In this document: positions 19,511 to 27,707 of the stretch, in pieces
How positions within the stretch are numbered: the first letter of the stretch is position 1
Layout of the letters: each line of letters starts with the position of its first letter
Source: Akkermansia muciniphila
Lineage (GTDB): Bacteria; Verrucomicrobiota; Verrucomicrobiia; Verrucomicrobiales; Akkermansiaceae
Assembly (NCBI GenBank): GCA_945873305.1
Contig: CAMCCX010000027.1
Coordinates: 1-32,846 of the forward strand
Length of the DNA: 32,846 nucleotides
Direction of reading: 5' to 3'
Made by a program: the position numbers and the translations under genes
The notes under the pieces: model-generated
What the model was told of the DNA's origin: nothing
Seen by the model: the letters and a program-made list of their open reading frames with translations, nothing else
Database searches by the model: none

Positions 19511-19792
19511 CTAACCCCGAGACTTCGCGATTCCAGGTCGATTGAGTAAAGGCGGAATCGAGAAGCCCCCGGCCAAGACCCCGAGCCGAAGTATCGGAGG
19601 CAAGAGAATCAAGCCAATCCAAGGATGGAGAGGACCTGGCGAAAAGCTTCCAAAGAATATCCAGTTGATCGAATGCAGCATTACTCCCAGGGCAAAGATC
19701 ATCATGCCAGTAATCAAATAGGTCCCCAAGAGCCGAATCACTGCATCAATACTCTTCAGGTAGAAACAGGCGATTTTTTTGATGGTGTCCAT
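19511..19792 (-). CDS. Small hypothetical membrane protein
   Basis: A 93-residue protein with two to three hydrophobic segments (LLGTYLITGMMIFALGVML, then the WIGLILLPPILRLGVLAGG region). The ATG at 19792 is preferred because upstream residues look non-coding. It is the last of three small membrane-protein genes on this strand, 28 bases after the second. Local GC content is visibly lower than in the flanking genes. No family recognised. Confidence 0.55.
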   Translation of the reverse strand: MDTIKKIACFYLKSIDAVIRLLGTYLITGMMIFALGVMLHSINWIFFGSFSPGPLHPWIGLILLPPILRLGVLAGGFSIPPLLNRPGIAKSRG

Positions 19793-19820
19793 GTGCGGTT
19801 GGGTGCGGGCGGAGGTCGGG

Positions 19821-20078
19821 CTAATGACTGAAGACGGCAAAAAGGAAAATGCAGAAAGCCACCACTTGGAGCCACAACACCACACGGCAAACCAAGATCA
19901 TTCCATCATCCCCCTTCGCCTTGGCGATCTCTCCAGCTTCCTGCCAATCCACCCAAAATGTCACTCCGATATTCGCTCCGGGTGTGTGGCCTTTCCGATT
20001 GCGCTGACAGTAAGGCCTGATGGAAAGCAGCCAAAGCAGCGTGACCACAAGCGGGATGATGACGATGGCAAGAATCAT
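19821..20078 (-). CDS. Small hypothetical membrane protein
   Basis: An 85-residue protein with an N-terminal hydrophobic segment (ILAIVIIPLVVTLLWLL), a polar middle (KGHTPGANIGVTFWVDWQEAGE) and a C-terminal hydrophobic segment (VVLWLQVVAFCIFLFAVF). Its ATG overlaps the stop of the preceding gene by four bases (20075-20078), a sign of translational coupling. No family recognised. Confidence 0.6.
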   Translation of the reverse strand: MILAIVIIPLVVTLLWLLSIRPYCQRNRKGHTPGANIGVTFWVDWQEAGEIAKAKGDDGMILVCRVVLWLQVVAFCIFLFAVFSH

Positions 20079-20560
20079 AACGTCTTTATCTTCCCGCCGC
20101 TCGGAGCGACATCCGGTTCGGCTTGTCGCCTTTCCCGGATATAGGTGACCGCGAGGGGGACGATGATCAAAAAAGCGGTGACAAAACAGAAGGTGATGTC
20201 GGCGACGAAGGTCGGATGGGATTCCGTATTCAAGTCATTGATGACCGCCGATGCGGCGAGCACGATACCGACAAACACATGGAACGGCCCAAGCAAAACG
20301 ATCAGTCCTTGAAAGAACATGGGACGAAGGCAGGCAAGCCCTGATGCAATGCCAATGCATCCAAACGTGGCGGATGCCATCCGCAGCCAATAGTCGAGCA
20401 GTGGATGATATTCCATCCGGCCGGCACCCATGAGGTAAAGCTGGTCGGATGCGGAATCCCACGTCGAAAAGGTGAAAATAAACGAGATTCCCCATCCCAT
20501 GCTGCTGAAGAGGAGCCCGAGTTGGAGGGTCCTCAACCAGCCTCTTCCTGCGGGGATCAT
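20075..20560 (-). CDS. Hypothetical four-helix membrane protein
   Basis: A 161-residue protein with four predicted membrane segments: LGLLFSSMGWGISFIFTF, ASATFGCIGIASGLACL, FFQGLIVLLGPFHVFVGIVL, and ADITFCFVTAFLIIVPLAV. It ends in a basic cytoplasmic-looking tail. The ATG at 20560 was chosen; a TTG at 20581 would add seven residues, and neither has a clear ribosome-binding site. It is the first gene of the three-gene membrane cassette. No family recognised. Confidence 0.6.
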   Translation of the reverse strand: MIPAGRGWLRTLQLGLLFSSMGWGISFIFTFSTWDSASDQLYLMGAGRMEYHPLLDYWLRMASATFGCIGIASGLACLRPMFFQGLIVLLGPFHVFVGIVLAASAVINDLNTESHPTFVADITFCFVTAFLIIVPLAVTYIRERRQAEPDVAPSGGKIKTL

Positions 20561-20807
20561 GGTGTAGGGTTGAGTGCTCAAGGGATAACTCTGAAATTTT
20601 CAATCGGACGTTGTGATTCGTTCCGTTGGGAAGTTGTCGAGGGGCCGCGGATCTGGCGAGTGAATTGCAGAGGATTTCTATCACTAAATACCTGTCCCTT
20701 CGGGATAAGTTCGTCGCGCGCAGCACGAAGGGCGTGCTTCTGATCAGCCGGAAGTGACGGGGGGATCGCGAAAGCGGCCCACGCTCACGGCCGCCCCATT
20801 CCGCCGC

Positions 20808-21653
20808 TTACTTCGGCGCGTCCGGCTTTTTCAACGGCGGCAGGGTTGGCCTCGGCGGGCCGCCGGGCGGAGGCGGGATCGTCGGAGCAGGCGGCTTGGC
20901 GAGTTCCTCCTTCACGGCGGCGGCTGGCTGCTCCGGCACTTGCGGTTCGCCCGGAGCCCCGAGTTCGTCGTCGAAGAGCCGGTATTTCGGATCCACCCGG
21001 TCCAGCGGGATGGTCACGGCGGGCGGCGGGCTCGGCTCCGCGCCCTTCTCCGGCTTCTGTTGATAAAGGTCGTTTTTCAATTCCTCACCCGCAGCGGGCT
21101 TGAGACTCGGCAGATTCACTGGGGTGGTGTGACGGCTGATCCGGCTTGTCAATTTCATCGCTTCCTGCGGGTCGCGCTTCATCCAAGGCAGCTCGCCGAG
21201 TTTCGGACGCCGGTTCTGGAAATCGCCCCACAGCGTTTCCTCGTCGTCGGTCCAGAGGATGAAATGCTCGAGGTCCGGATTGCCGAGCGAGGGGTCCGCC
21301 TCCAGCGCCGCCCCGTAAAAGCGCGCGGCCTGCAGCACCATCCCGTGGTGGAGCAGCGCGTTGGCCAGGCCGAGATTTTGCACCGCCTTGCCCCGGTTGT
21401 GCTCCAGCAGCGCCGTCAGCAGCCGGATCGCCTTCCGCGGGCTGGCCTTGGCGAGAATCCGCGCCGCGAAGGCCAGCTCGACGTCGATGCTCGGGATTTC
21501 CTCCACCTCCCAAACCACATCCGCGGCCTCAAGGAAGGATCCCCGGTCGTAAAGCAGATGGGCCAGCTGCTTGCGACTCTCCCAATCGGCAGGGTCGTTC
21601 TTCAAGGTCTCGCGCAGTTTCGTCTCGTCGGGTGGTGGGGTGCCGGTGCTCAT
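20808..21653 (-). CDS. TPR-like protein with proline-rich C-terminus
   Basis: A 281-residue cytoplasmic-looking protein with no signal peptide. The N-terminal half has tetratricopeptide-like helix pairs (DWESRKQLAHLLYDRGSFLEAADV, then NLGLANALLHHGMVLQAARFYGAALEADP), typical of protein-protein scaffolds. The C-terminal third is low-complexity and rich in Pro, Ala, Lys and Glu (PPAPTIPPPPGGPPRPTLPP), probably disordered. It is transcribed toward the membrane cassette and lies just beyond the REP/RAYT element. Partner unknown. Confidence 0.82.
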   Translation of the reverse strand: MSTGTPPPDETKLRETLKNDPADWESRKQLAHLLYDRGSFLEAADVVWEVEEIPSIDVELAFAARILAKASPRKAIRLLTALLEHNRGKAVQNLGLANALLHHGMVLQAARFYGAALEADPSLGNPDLEHFILWTDDEETLWGDFQNRRPKLGELPWMKRDPQEAMKLTSRISRHTTPVNLPSLKPAAGEELKNDLYQQKPEKGAEPSPPPAVTIPLDRVDPKYRLFDDELGAPGEPQVPEQPAAAVKEELAKPPAPTIPPPPGGPPRPTLPPLKKPDAPK

Positions 21654-21772
21654 CGCGATTTACGGGTTTAGGGGGTAGATTCGTCCCGCTGCTTGGCGGC
21701 GGCAAGTCCTAAAGTGCATGCCATCGGGCGACGCGGCGGGGTGAAACTTGGCATTGCGGTGGCTTCGAAAAC

Positions 21773-21876
21773 GGAGCGCCGACATCCTGTCAGCTGTTTC
21801 CGGCCGACATTCTGTCGGGCGGAGGCCGGCGGACAGGATGTCCGCCGCAAGTAGCGTTCCGAATGAACGCGCTCCT
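21773..21876. repeat. REP-like palindromic cluster, copy 1 (upstream of the RAYT)
   Basis: A 104-base unit bounded by GGAGCGC and its complement GCGCTCC. It contains three short hairpins built on the same core: GACATCCTGTC, GACATTCTGTC and the inverted GACAGGATGTC, each with six- to eight-base arms and a three-base loop. It matches copy 2 at 22511-22614 in the same orientation at 98 of 104 positions. It lies 41 bases before the RAYT start codon. Confidence 0.9.
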
Positions 21877-21917
21877 TTGGGCTTGATCGGGATGGCCATT
21901 TTCTTTTACGTGTTCAC

Positions 21918-22511
21918 ATGAACTATTTGAATCCTGAAGCGGACATTCAAAAGTCGGGCAGCGAGTTGCCTCATTGGCAGCAGGGTGGCGCGTTGCAGTT
22001 GGTGACATTTCGCTTGGGTGACGCGCTGCCGCTCTCGCTGATGAGAGAATGGCAGGAGGAACGGATCCGATGGATGGCAGCGCATCCGCAACCCTGGTCG
22101 GTGGAAGTGGGTGCGGAGTATCACCGGAATTTCAGTGCGAAAATCGAGCGCTGGCTGGATCAAGGCATGGGCTCATGTCTGTTCGCAGATCCGGATGCCC
22201 GGCAAGTGCTGGCGGATTGCCTGATGCGTTTCGAAGGCGAGCGTGTCTTCCATCAGGCGTGGGTGGTCATGCCGAATCATGTGCATGTGCTTTTCAGCCC
22301 GAAGGTGCCGATGGAGAAGCTGGTCCAGGCGTGGAAAGGGCATTCTGCCAGACTCCTGGGAAAGGGGCCGATCTGGCAGCGCGACTATCACGACACGATG
22401 ATTCGCGATGAGGATCACCACGCGAACGTGCTGCGCTACATCCGGCGGAATCCGCTGAAGGCGAAACTGGCGGAAGGGAAATTCACGCTCTGGGAGAGGA
22501 GCGGCGGTTAG
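21918..22511 (+). mobile_element. REP-associated tyrosine transposase (RAYT, Y1/HUH family)
   Basis: A 197-residue Y1 transposase of the IS200/IS605-related REP-associated class, single-strand nucleases that recognise palindromic REP hairpins. The typical start ELPHWQQGGALQLVTFRLGD is present. The metal-binding HUH motif is MPNHVHV (H121 and H123) and the catalytic tyrosine is probably Y157 in WQRDYHDTM. The C-terminal NVLRYIRRNPLKA segment is also typical. All catalytic residues are intact. It is flanked by two directly repeated 104-bp REP clusters, and its TAG stop shares its last base with copy 2. RAYTs are usually single-copy and possibly domesticated. Codon use resembles the neighbours. 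Confidence 0.95.
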
Positions 22512-22614
22512 GAGCGCCGACATCCTGTCGGCTGTTTCCGGCCGACATTCTGTCGGGCGGAGGGCGGCGGACAGAATGTCCGCCGCAAATAGCGTTCAAA
22601 ATGAACGCGCTCCT
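22511..22614. repeat. REP-like palindromic cluster, copy 2 (between RAYT and alaS)
   Basis: The second 104-base copy of the palindromic unit, in the same orientation as copy 1, with six mismatches. Its hairpins are clearer here: GCCGACA/TGTCGGC around TCC, CCGACA/TGTCGG around TTC, and GGCGGACA/TGTCCGCC around GAA or similar. Its left end overlaps the RAYT stop codon and its right end overlaps the alaS stop codon (complement of 22613-22615). It could serve as a bidirectional transcription barrier between the convergent genes. Confidence 0.9.
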
Positions 22615-25516
22615 AAGCTCCCAATTTCGCGGCAGCGGCGGCTTTGATTTCTTCCAGCTTGGAGCGGTCAGGCGCGGCGCCGCGGGCTTGGTCGGGCTTG
22701 CCGCCGCCTTTGCCGCCGGCGAGGGCGGCGAGGTCCCGGAGGAGGTCGCCGGCTTTGAGGCCTGCGGCTAACGCATCCGGGCCGCAGTGGGTGGCGAGGT
22801 GGAGTTTCTCGCCGTCGTCCACGACGAGCAGGGCGGGGCCGGCGAACTGCTTTTTCTTGAGGCCGTTCTGGAGCCCCTGGAGCAGCGAGGCGTCGGACTC
22901 GAAGGCGACGATGATGGGTTTTCCTAACGCGATGAGCTCGGCAAGCGACTCGTCGGCGAGGGCGGCGGCTTGGGAGGATTGGATCTTCTTGATGCGCTTC
23001 TCGGCCTCGATGGCGCCGGCTTGCGTTTCCTCAAGCGTGCGCTGGCCGTGGGCGAAGGTGGCGTTGATCTGGGCGATGTCGGCGCGTTCGACGAGCATGG
23101 CTCCCATGATGTGCGGGAAGTCGTTCACGGTGACGGCGTCCTCACCCAGGGATGTTAGCTTTTCGTTGGCGGCGTGGAGTTTGGCGCGGGCGGCTTTGAG
23201 CTCGTGGTCCCATTTTTCGGCAACTTCGTTGAGATGGTTCCACGCGGCCTCGCCACAAACGGCTTCGATGCGGCGGACGCCGGAGGCGATGGCGCCTTCG
23301 GATTTGATTTTGAAAAGCCCGATCTCGCCGGTGTGGCGGACGTGGGTGCCGCCGCAGAGTTCCTGCGAATAGCCGTTGAGTTGGTTAGGCCGGCCGCCGA
23401 TCTGGACGACGCGGACGACGTCGCCGTATTTGTCGCCGAAGAACTGCATGATGTCGGCGCGGCCCTTGATGTCGGCGTGTTTGACTTCGGTCCAGCTAAC
23501 GGAGTCGTTGGCCTGGATGGAGGCGTTGACCTTTTCCTCCATCGCGGCGAGTTGCTCGGGCGTGACGGCGGCGCTGTTGAAATCGAAGCGCAGGCGGTTT
23601 TCATCGACCGAGGAACCCTGCTGCGCGGCGTCCGCGGAAACGATTTCATGCAGCGCCCAGTGGAGAAGGTGGGTGGCGGTGTGGTGGGCCTCGATCGGGC
23701 GGCGGCGGGCGGCGTCTAACTTGAGGGTGACTTTGTCGCCGACGGCAATTTGAGATTGAGGGATGATGTGGGCGCGGGCTTTGCCGATCTGTTGGGTGCC
23801 GGTGATTTCGATCTGGTTGTCGTCGGTGTCCATCACGCCGGTGTCGCCGGCCTGGCCGCCCATTTCGGCGTAGAAGACGGTCTTGTCGGTGATGACGAAA
23901 AGCGCGTCTTCCTGCGGGTGGATTTCGAGGATGGTGGCTTCGACCGAGTCGTTCTCAAAGCCGGTGAATTCGGTGACGGCCTCGGTGGAGATGTCGAGGG
24001 CGCGGACGATGTTGGATTTCTGGGCGGCGCGGGAGCGTTCTTGCTGCTGCTCCATGAGTTCATTGAAGCCCGGCATGTCGACTTCAAGTCCTCGCTCCGC
24101 GCAAAGCAGTTCAGTCAGATCGATTGGGAAGCCATACGTGTCGTAGAGAAGGAATGCATTCACCCCGGAAAACTGCCGGCTGATACGCAGCAGCTCGTCA
24201 TTCAGAGTTGAATCTGCCTTTGGGGATTTATTCAAAACGCTGGCATATTCTGCATGATTGCTGAGCAAGGCGCTGACCATAGACTCGAATTCTTTTAGCC
24301 CACGATCCAATGTCTGATTGAAGCTGGTCTCTTCCTGCTCAAGCGTTTGCCGGACCACGTCCTGGCGGTTTTTCAACTCGGGGAAAACTCCGCCCATCTC
24401 GGCGACAAGTGTTGCCACCAGCGCGCCGAAGAACGGCTTTTCTCCGGAGAAACCGAGCTGGCGGCCATACCTAACGGCGCGGCGGAGGATGCGGCGGAGG
24501 ACGTAGTTGCGGCCGTTGTTGCCGGGCATGATGCCGTCGGCGATGGAGAATGACAGGGTCCGCAGGTGGTCGGCGATGACTCGGAAGGCGATGGCGGTTT
24601 TCATTTCCTCGGTGAAGAGGGAACGGTCGGCGCCGAGCTCGGGGTAGATGTTGACGTAGGTTTTCCCGCTGAGTGCTTCGAGCTTGCGGAAGATCGGTTG
24701 GAAGACGTCGGTGGCGTAGTTGCTAGGCTTCTTGGAGAAGTCGGTGAAGCCGTTGGTGTTCTGGATGATGGAGCAGGCGCGCTCGAAGCCCATGCCGGTA
24801 TCGACGTGTTTGGCGGGGAGCTCGCGGAAAGTGCCGTCGGCCTCGGCGTTGTATTGGATGAAGACGAGGTTCCAGATCTCGATGCAGAGGTCGGAGTCGT
24901 TGTTGACGAGATTGCGGCCGGTGACGGGGTTGCCTTCGGGCGTTAGGTCGACGTGGAGTTCGGAGCAGGGGCCGCAAGGGCCGGTTTCGCCCATCATCCA
25001 GAAGTTGTCCTTCACGTTGCCGTGGACGATCTGGACGGCGGGATCGCAGCCTTTGGAAACGAAGAGGGCGGCCCAGATGTCGTAGGCTTCCTGGTCGAAG
25101 TTGCCGGGATCGCCTTCTTTCGGCGCGTAAACGGAGGCGTAGAGTCGGTGGGCGGGGAGGCCCCAGCGTTCGACGACCAGCTCCCAGGCCCAGGCGATGG
25201 CTTCCTTTTTGAAATAGTTGCCGAACGACCAGTTCCCGAGCATTTCGAAAAACGTGTGGTGATAGGTGTCGTAGCCGACATCCTCGAGGTCGTTGTGTTT
25301 GCCGCCGGCGCGGATGCATTTTTGCGTATCGGCGGCGCGCGGTGGCGAGTAGGGGGCCTTTTCAACGCCGAGGAAATACGGGACGAACGGGTTCATCCCG
25401 GCATTGGTGAACAGCAGGCCGAGCGACTGCGGCAGCAGCGAGGCGGAGGGGACGATGGTGTGCTGTTTCTCCTGGAAGAAATCGAGGAAGCTTTGGCGGA
25501 TCTCGGCGGAAGTCAT
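22613..25516 (-). CDS. alaS: Alanyl-tRNA synthetase
   Basis: AlaRS charges tRNA-Ala and removes mischarged Ser or Gly. From the ATG at 25516 it has 967 residues, longer than the 876 of E. coli. The class II catalytic core shows SFGNYFKKEA, GETGPCGPCSELHVD and GMGFERA, followed by the tRNA-recognition helices (NYVLRRILRRAVRYGRQLG). The editing domain has HTATH and CGGTHVRHTGEIG, supplying the zinc-binding His/Cys set. The C-terminal C-Ala domain ends in the Gly/Lys/Ala-rich tail AAAKLGA. Part of the extra length is a ~30-residue insert before LLYDTYGFPIDLTEL, in slightly AT-richer DNA. The ATG was chosen over an upstream in-frame extension because MTSAEIRQSFLDFF is the family N-terminus. A hairpin plus T tract precedes the start. 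Confidence 0.98.
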   Translation of the reverse strand: MTSAEIRQSFLDFFQEKQHTIVPSASLLPQSLGLLFTNAGMNPFVPYFLGVEKAPYSPPRAADTQKCIRAGGKHNDLEDVGYDTYHHTFFEMLGNWSFGNYFKKEAIAWAWELVVERWGLPAHRLYASVYAPKEGDPGNFDQEAYDIWAALFVSKGCDPAVQIVHGNVKDNFWMMGETGPCGPCSELHVDLTPEGNPVTGRNLVNNDSDLCIEIWNLVFIQYNAEADGTFRELPAKHVDTGMGFERACSIIQNTNGFTDFSKKPSNYATDVFQPIFRKLEALSGKTYVNIYPELGADRSLFTEEMKTAIAFRVIADHLRTLSFSIADGIMPGNNGRNYVLRRILRRAVRYGRQLGFSGEKPFFGALVATLVAEMGGVFPELKNRQDVVRQTLEQEETSFNQTLDRGLKEFESMVSALLSNHAEYASVLNKSPKADSTLNDELLRISRQFSGVNAFLLYDTYGFPIDLTELLCAERGLEVDMPGFNELMEQQQERSRAAQKSNIVRALDISTEAVTEFTGFENDSVEATILEIHPQEDALFVITDKTVFYAEMGGQAGDTGVMDTDDNQIEITGTQQIGKARAHIIPQSQIAVGDKVTLKLDAARRRPIEAHHTATHLLHWALHEIVSADAAQQGSSVDENRLRFDFNSAAVTPEQLAAMEEKVNASIQANDSVSWTEVKHADIKGRADIMQFFGDKYGDVVRVVQIGGRPNQLNGYSQELCGGTHVRHTGEIGLFKIKSEGAIASGVRRIEAVCGEAAWNHLNEVAEKWDHELKAARAKLHAANEKLTSLGEDAVTVNDFPHIMGAMLVERADIAQINATFAHGQRTLEETQAGAIEAEKRIKKIQSSQAAALADESLAELIALGKPIIVAFESDASLLQGLQNGLKKKQFAGPALLVVDDGEKLHLATHCGPDALAAGLKAGDLLRDLAALAGGKGGGKPDQARGAAPDRSKLEEIKAAAAAKLGA

Positions 25517-25527
25517 GGCGTGGTGGG

Positions 25528-25553
25528 AAAAAGTTGCGGCGAGACGCCGCAAC
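25528..25553 (-). promoter_or_regulatory. REP-type hairpin with T tract in the alaS leader (possible attenuator)
   Basis: Read on the minus strand, arms GTTGCGGCG and CGCCGCAAC (9 bp, perfect) enclose a TCT loop and are followed at once by TTTTT. The run ends 11 bases before the alaS ATG. The shape is that of an intrinsic terminator placed directly upstream of the gene. The core GCGGCGTCTCGCCGC is identical to the palindrome at the left end of the RAYT element inside ispG, so it may be a solo REP of that family. Confidence 0.7.
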
Positions 25554-25681
25554 CACTTGAGCGCGAAAAGATGCAGGAGGGGCGGGGGCGGTGTAAAGCC
25601 TCGCGGGTGGTCAGTTTGCGAAAGCGGCGCGGCGGTTTTTTCGGCTGGCGGCCCGCTGGGCGGGAAACCAATCTGCGCGCG

Positions 25682-26476
25682 ATGACCACTGATGAATCCT
25701 GGAAGCTCGAGCGCGACGCGTTTTTAGCCATGTCGCCGCCGAGGCAAGTTCCGCAGTCGATGAGCCGGGCCGTGGTATCATTCAAGAGCCAATGGCTGCT
25801 GATGATTTTCGGGATGATATTCCTGCTGATGGGCTTGGGCTTCAGTTGGGCTTTCGTGCCGCGCCATCTGCTGCGGGAGCGAAAGCTCGAGCAAGGCCCC
25901 TCGCTCACGGTGCCGGGGAAAATCCTGTCGGTGGAGGAGACCAATCTTTCCATCAATGAAGTGAAAGTCAGGGAATACCAGTTTTCCTATCAGCCTGACT
26001 CCGGCGGCAGCCGGCAAGGCACGGCCTACACCACCGGCGGGCGGTGGCGGGAGGGCGCGACGGTGCGCGTGCGTTATCTCGAAGCGGATCCCGCGCTCGC
26101 CGTGCCGGAAGGCGCGAGGCTGGGCAAGTCGTCCGCAGGCGCTTTGTTTGTCCTGTTATTTCCTCTCGTGGGCGGGGGGATTTTGATCGGTTGTCTTTAC
26201 AGCCGGCAAACCAAGAAGCGCCTGCTGCGGCATGGCTGGGCGAGCAGCGCGACCGTGACCGCACTGGAAAAGACGTCCACGGAGGTCAATGGCCAACACG
26301 TTTTCAAAATCCACCTCACCTTCATCGATGACGGGCGCGTCGTGGTGAAACGCAGTTACGACGCGGCGGAACTCGCGCTGGCCGAGGAAGCCGTGAGTTC
26401 CTCGCGGCCGCTGCAAATCCTTTACGATCCGAACAAGCCGAAGCGCCTGCTTTTCCCGGAAACCTGGAAATCCTGA
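25682..26476 (+). CDS. DUF3592 domain-containing membrane protein
   Basis: A 264-residue protein with two membrane segments (about residues 38-58 and 152-173) and two exposed beta-rich stretches. Between the helices is a DUF3592-like region (TVPGKILSVEETNLSINEVKVREYQFSYQ, later GATVRVRYLEADPALAV). After the second helix a related pattern recurs (LLRHGWASSATVTALEKTSTEVNGQHVFKIHLTF), ending in LQILYDPNKPKRLLFPE. The ATG at 25682 follows a non-coding stretch divergent from alaS. It ends two bases before the convergent AlkB-type gene. Molecular function of the family is unknown. Confidence 0.85.
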   Translation: MTTDESWKLERDAFLAMSPPRQVPQSMSRAVVSFKSQWLLMIFGMIFLLMGLGFSWAFVPRHLLRERKLEQGPSLTVPGKILSVEETNLSINEVKVREYQFSYQPDSGGSRQGTAYTTGGRWREGATVRVRYLEADPALAVPEGARLGKSSAGALFVLLFPLVGGGILIGCLYSRQTKKRLLRHGWASSATVTALEKTSTEVNGQHVFKIHLTFIDDGRVVVKRSYDAAELALAEEAVSSSRPLQILYDPNKPKRLLFPETWKS

Positions 26477-26478
26477 GC

Positions 26479-27090
26479 TCACTGCCGGAGCATCGACCGG
26501 AAAGTTAGATTGATCCGCGGGGTTGTGATTTTCTTGGATTTCGGGACGCAGTGGAGCCAGTGGCTCTGGGTGCTGCCCTGCATGACGAGCAGGCTGCCGC
26601 TCTCCAACAGCACGGAAATTTTCTCCTCGCCGCGCTTGTGCTTCAGGCGGAATTCCCGCTCCGCGCCGAGGCTGACGGAGGCGATGCCGCTGTCCTTGCC
26701 GAGCGATTTCTCGTCGTCGCTGTGCCAGGCCATGCCCTCGTTGCCGTCGTGATAGAGATTGAGCAGGCAGGAGTTGAAGGTGCTGCCGGTGAGTTGCTCG
26801 ACAAGCGACTTGAGCGCGGCGAGTTCCGGAGTCCAGGCGAGGGCGTGCTTGGTGGTGCCGGAGTAGGTGTAGGAGAAACTCGAATCGCCATACCAAGCGA
26901 CTTTGCGGGCGGTGACGATGTGCTTGCCGAAAATAACAGCCTCGTCGTTCTTCCACGGGATTTCCCGCAGCAGCGTCTCGTAGTAGCGGCGGGTGTCCGC
27001 CGGACTGAGGATCGGGCCGTGGTAGTTCACCGTGCCGTCGCGGGGCAGCAGGTTGGCGGCGGGATCGTGGCCGAAGAGGTCCATGATCAT
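26479..27090 (-). CDS. AlkB-family 2-oxoglutarate/Fe(II) dioxygenase
   Basis: A 203-residue oxidative DNA/RNA dealkylase of the AlkB family, which removes 1-methyladenine- and 3-methylcytosine-type lesions. Landmarks in order: NLYHDGNEGMAWHSDDE with iron ligands H123 and D125; SLGAEREFRLKHK; LLVMQGSTQSHWLHCVPK with distal ligand H180; and PRINLTFR, supplying the 2-oxoglutarate-binding arginines R192 and R198. The layout is that of the ALKBH2-like bacterial type. The start could be at 27090 or the next Met two codons on. It is followed upstream by a toxin-antitoxin pair and an O6-alkylguanine methyltransferase on the same strand, suggesting an alkylation-repair neighbourhood. Confidence 0.94.
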   Translation of the reverse strand: MIMDLFGHDPAANLLPRDGTVNYHGPILSPADTRRYYETLLREIPWKNDEAVIFGKHIVTARKVAWYGDSSFSYTYSGTTKHALAWTPELAALKSLVEQLTGSTFNSCLLNLYHDGNEGMAWHSDDEKSLGKDSGIASVSLGAEREFRLKHKRGEEKISVLLESGSLLVMQGSTQSHWLHCVPKSKKITTPRINLTFRSMLRQ

Positions 27091-27124
27091 TTCAAGGCTC
27101 GGTGGTTATCAAGGCACCATCGAC

Positions 27125-27433
27125 TTACGGATCACGGTTTTCAAGGTCCGAGGATTTCAAAAGTCGCTCGCTCCTCATCACATAAACGATCAAAACGAGA
27201 TCACCTTCCAGACGATAAAAAATTCGCAACGGGCCGACAACGAGATGCCTGTAGCGGGAGTCCGGCAGGTCGTGAGGGACAGGACACATCTCCGGAAATC
27301 CCCGCAGCAGTTCGGCCTTGGCAAAAACCTTCTGGATCAAACGGCGTGCGGCTGAGGGATCATCGAGGGCGATATAATCCGCGATCTGTTCAAGATCCTG
27401 AAGGGCGGGTTCCGACCAGATCAATCGAGCCAT
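27125..27433 (-). CDS. RelE/ParE-family toxin
   Basis: A 102-residue type II toxin-like protein. It starts ARLIWSEPALQDLEQIADYIALDD, the standard N-terminal helices of the ParE/RelE fold. It continues through RRLIQKVFAKAELLRGFPEMCP and the beta strands YRHLVVGPLRIFYRLEGDLVLIVYVMRSER, with the strand pattern and C-terminal basic residues typical of the family. Its ATG overlaps the end of the antitoxin gene by 13 bases, so translation is coupled and antitoxin comes first. Whether it blocks translation (RelE) or gyrase (ParE) cannot be told from sequence. Confidence 0.92.
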   Translation of the reverse strand: MARLIWSEPALQDLEQIADYIALDDPSAARRLIQKVFAKAELLRGFPEMCPVPHDLPDSRYRHLVVGPLRIFYRLEGDLVLIVYVMRSERLLKSSDLENRDP

Positions 27434-27678
27434 CGCGACATTCGGGTTTTCGCTTCATCATGGGTCAAGGTCCGTTTTTCCTGAATTGCCTTCTCGCCCT
27501 TTGCGATTCCCTCAAGCAGCCCGATTCGCGACTGCATCGCCTCATAGGTGGATACGTCCACCAGATAGGCGGCAGCCAAGCCGTGCTGGGTGATCAAAAC
27601 GGGCTCTTTTTCATCGGCGATCCTCGCGATTAACTCGGTGGCTTTCCTTTTCAGTGTGGTCACCAATTCCGTTCTCAT
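27421..27678 (-). CDS. Phd/YefM-family antitoxin
   Basis: An 85-residue antitoxin-like protein. The N-terminal DNA-binding Phd/YefM pattern is LVTTLKRKATELIARIADEKEPVLITQHGLAAAYLVDVSTYEAM. The C-terminal part (EKAIQEKRTLTHDEAKTRMSRWL) should be flexible and wrap the toxin. It precedes and overlaps the toxin gene, the normal order for a self-repressed operon. No strong Shine-Dalgarno is visible before the ATG at 27678, and only 29 bases separate it from the ogt stop. Confidence 0.92.
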   Translation of the reverse strand: MRTELVTTLKRKATELIARIADEKEPVLITQHGLAAAYLVDVSTYEAMQSRIGLLEGIAKGEKAIQEKRTLTHDEAKTRMSRWLD

Positions 27679-27707
27679 GCGGTGACACTAAAATGCCACT
27701 CATGGTT

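Noticed and set aside
20582-20807. Minus-strand open reading through the gap before the membrane cassette, containing ALRAARDELIPKGQVF.
   Set aside because: No start codon context, no recognisable family, and short length; nothing else was seen in this gap.
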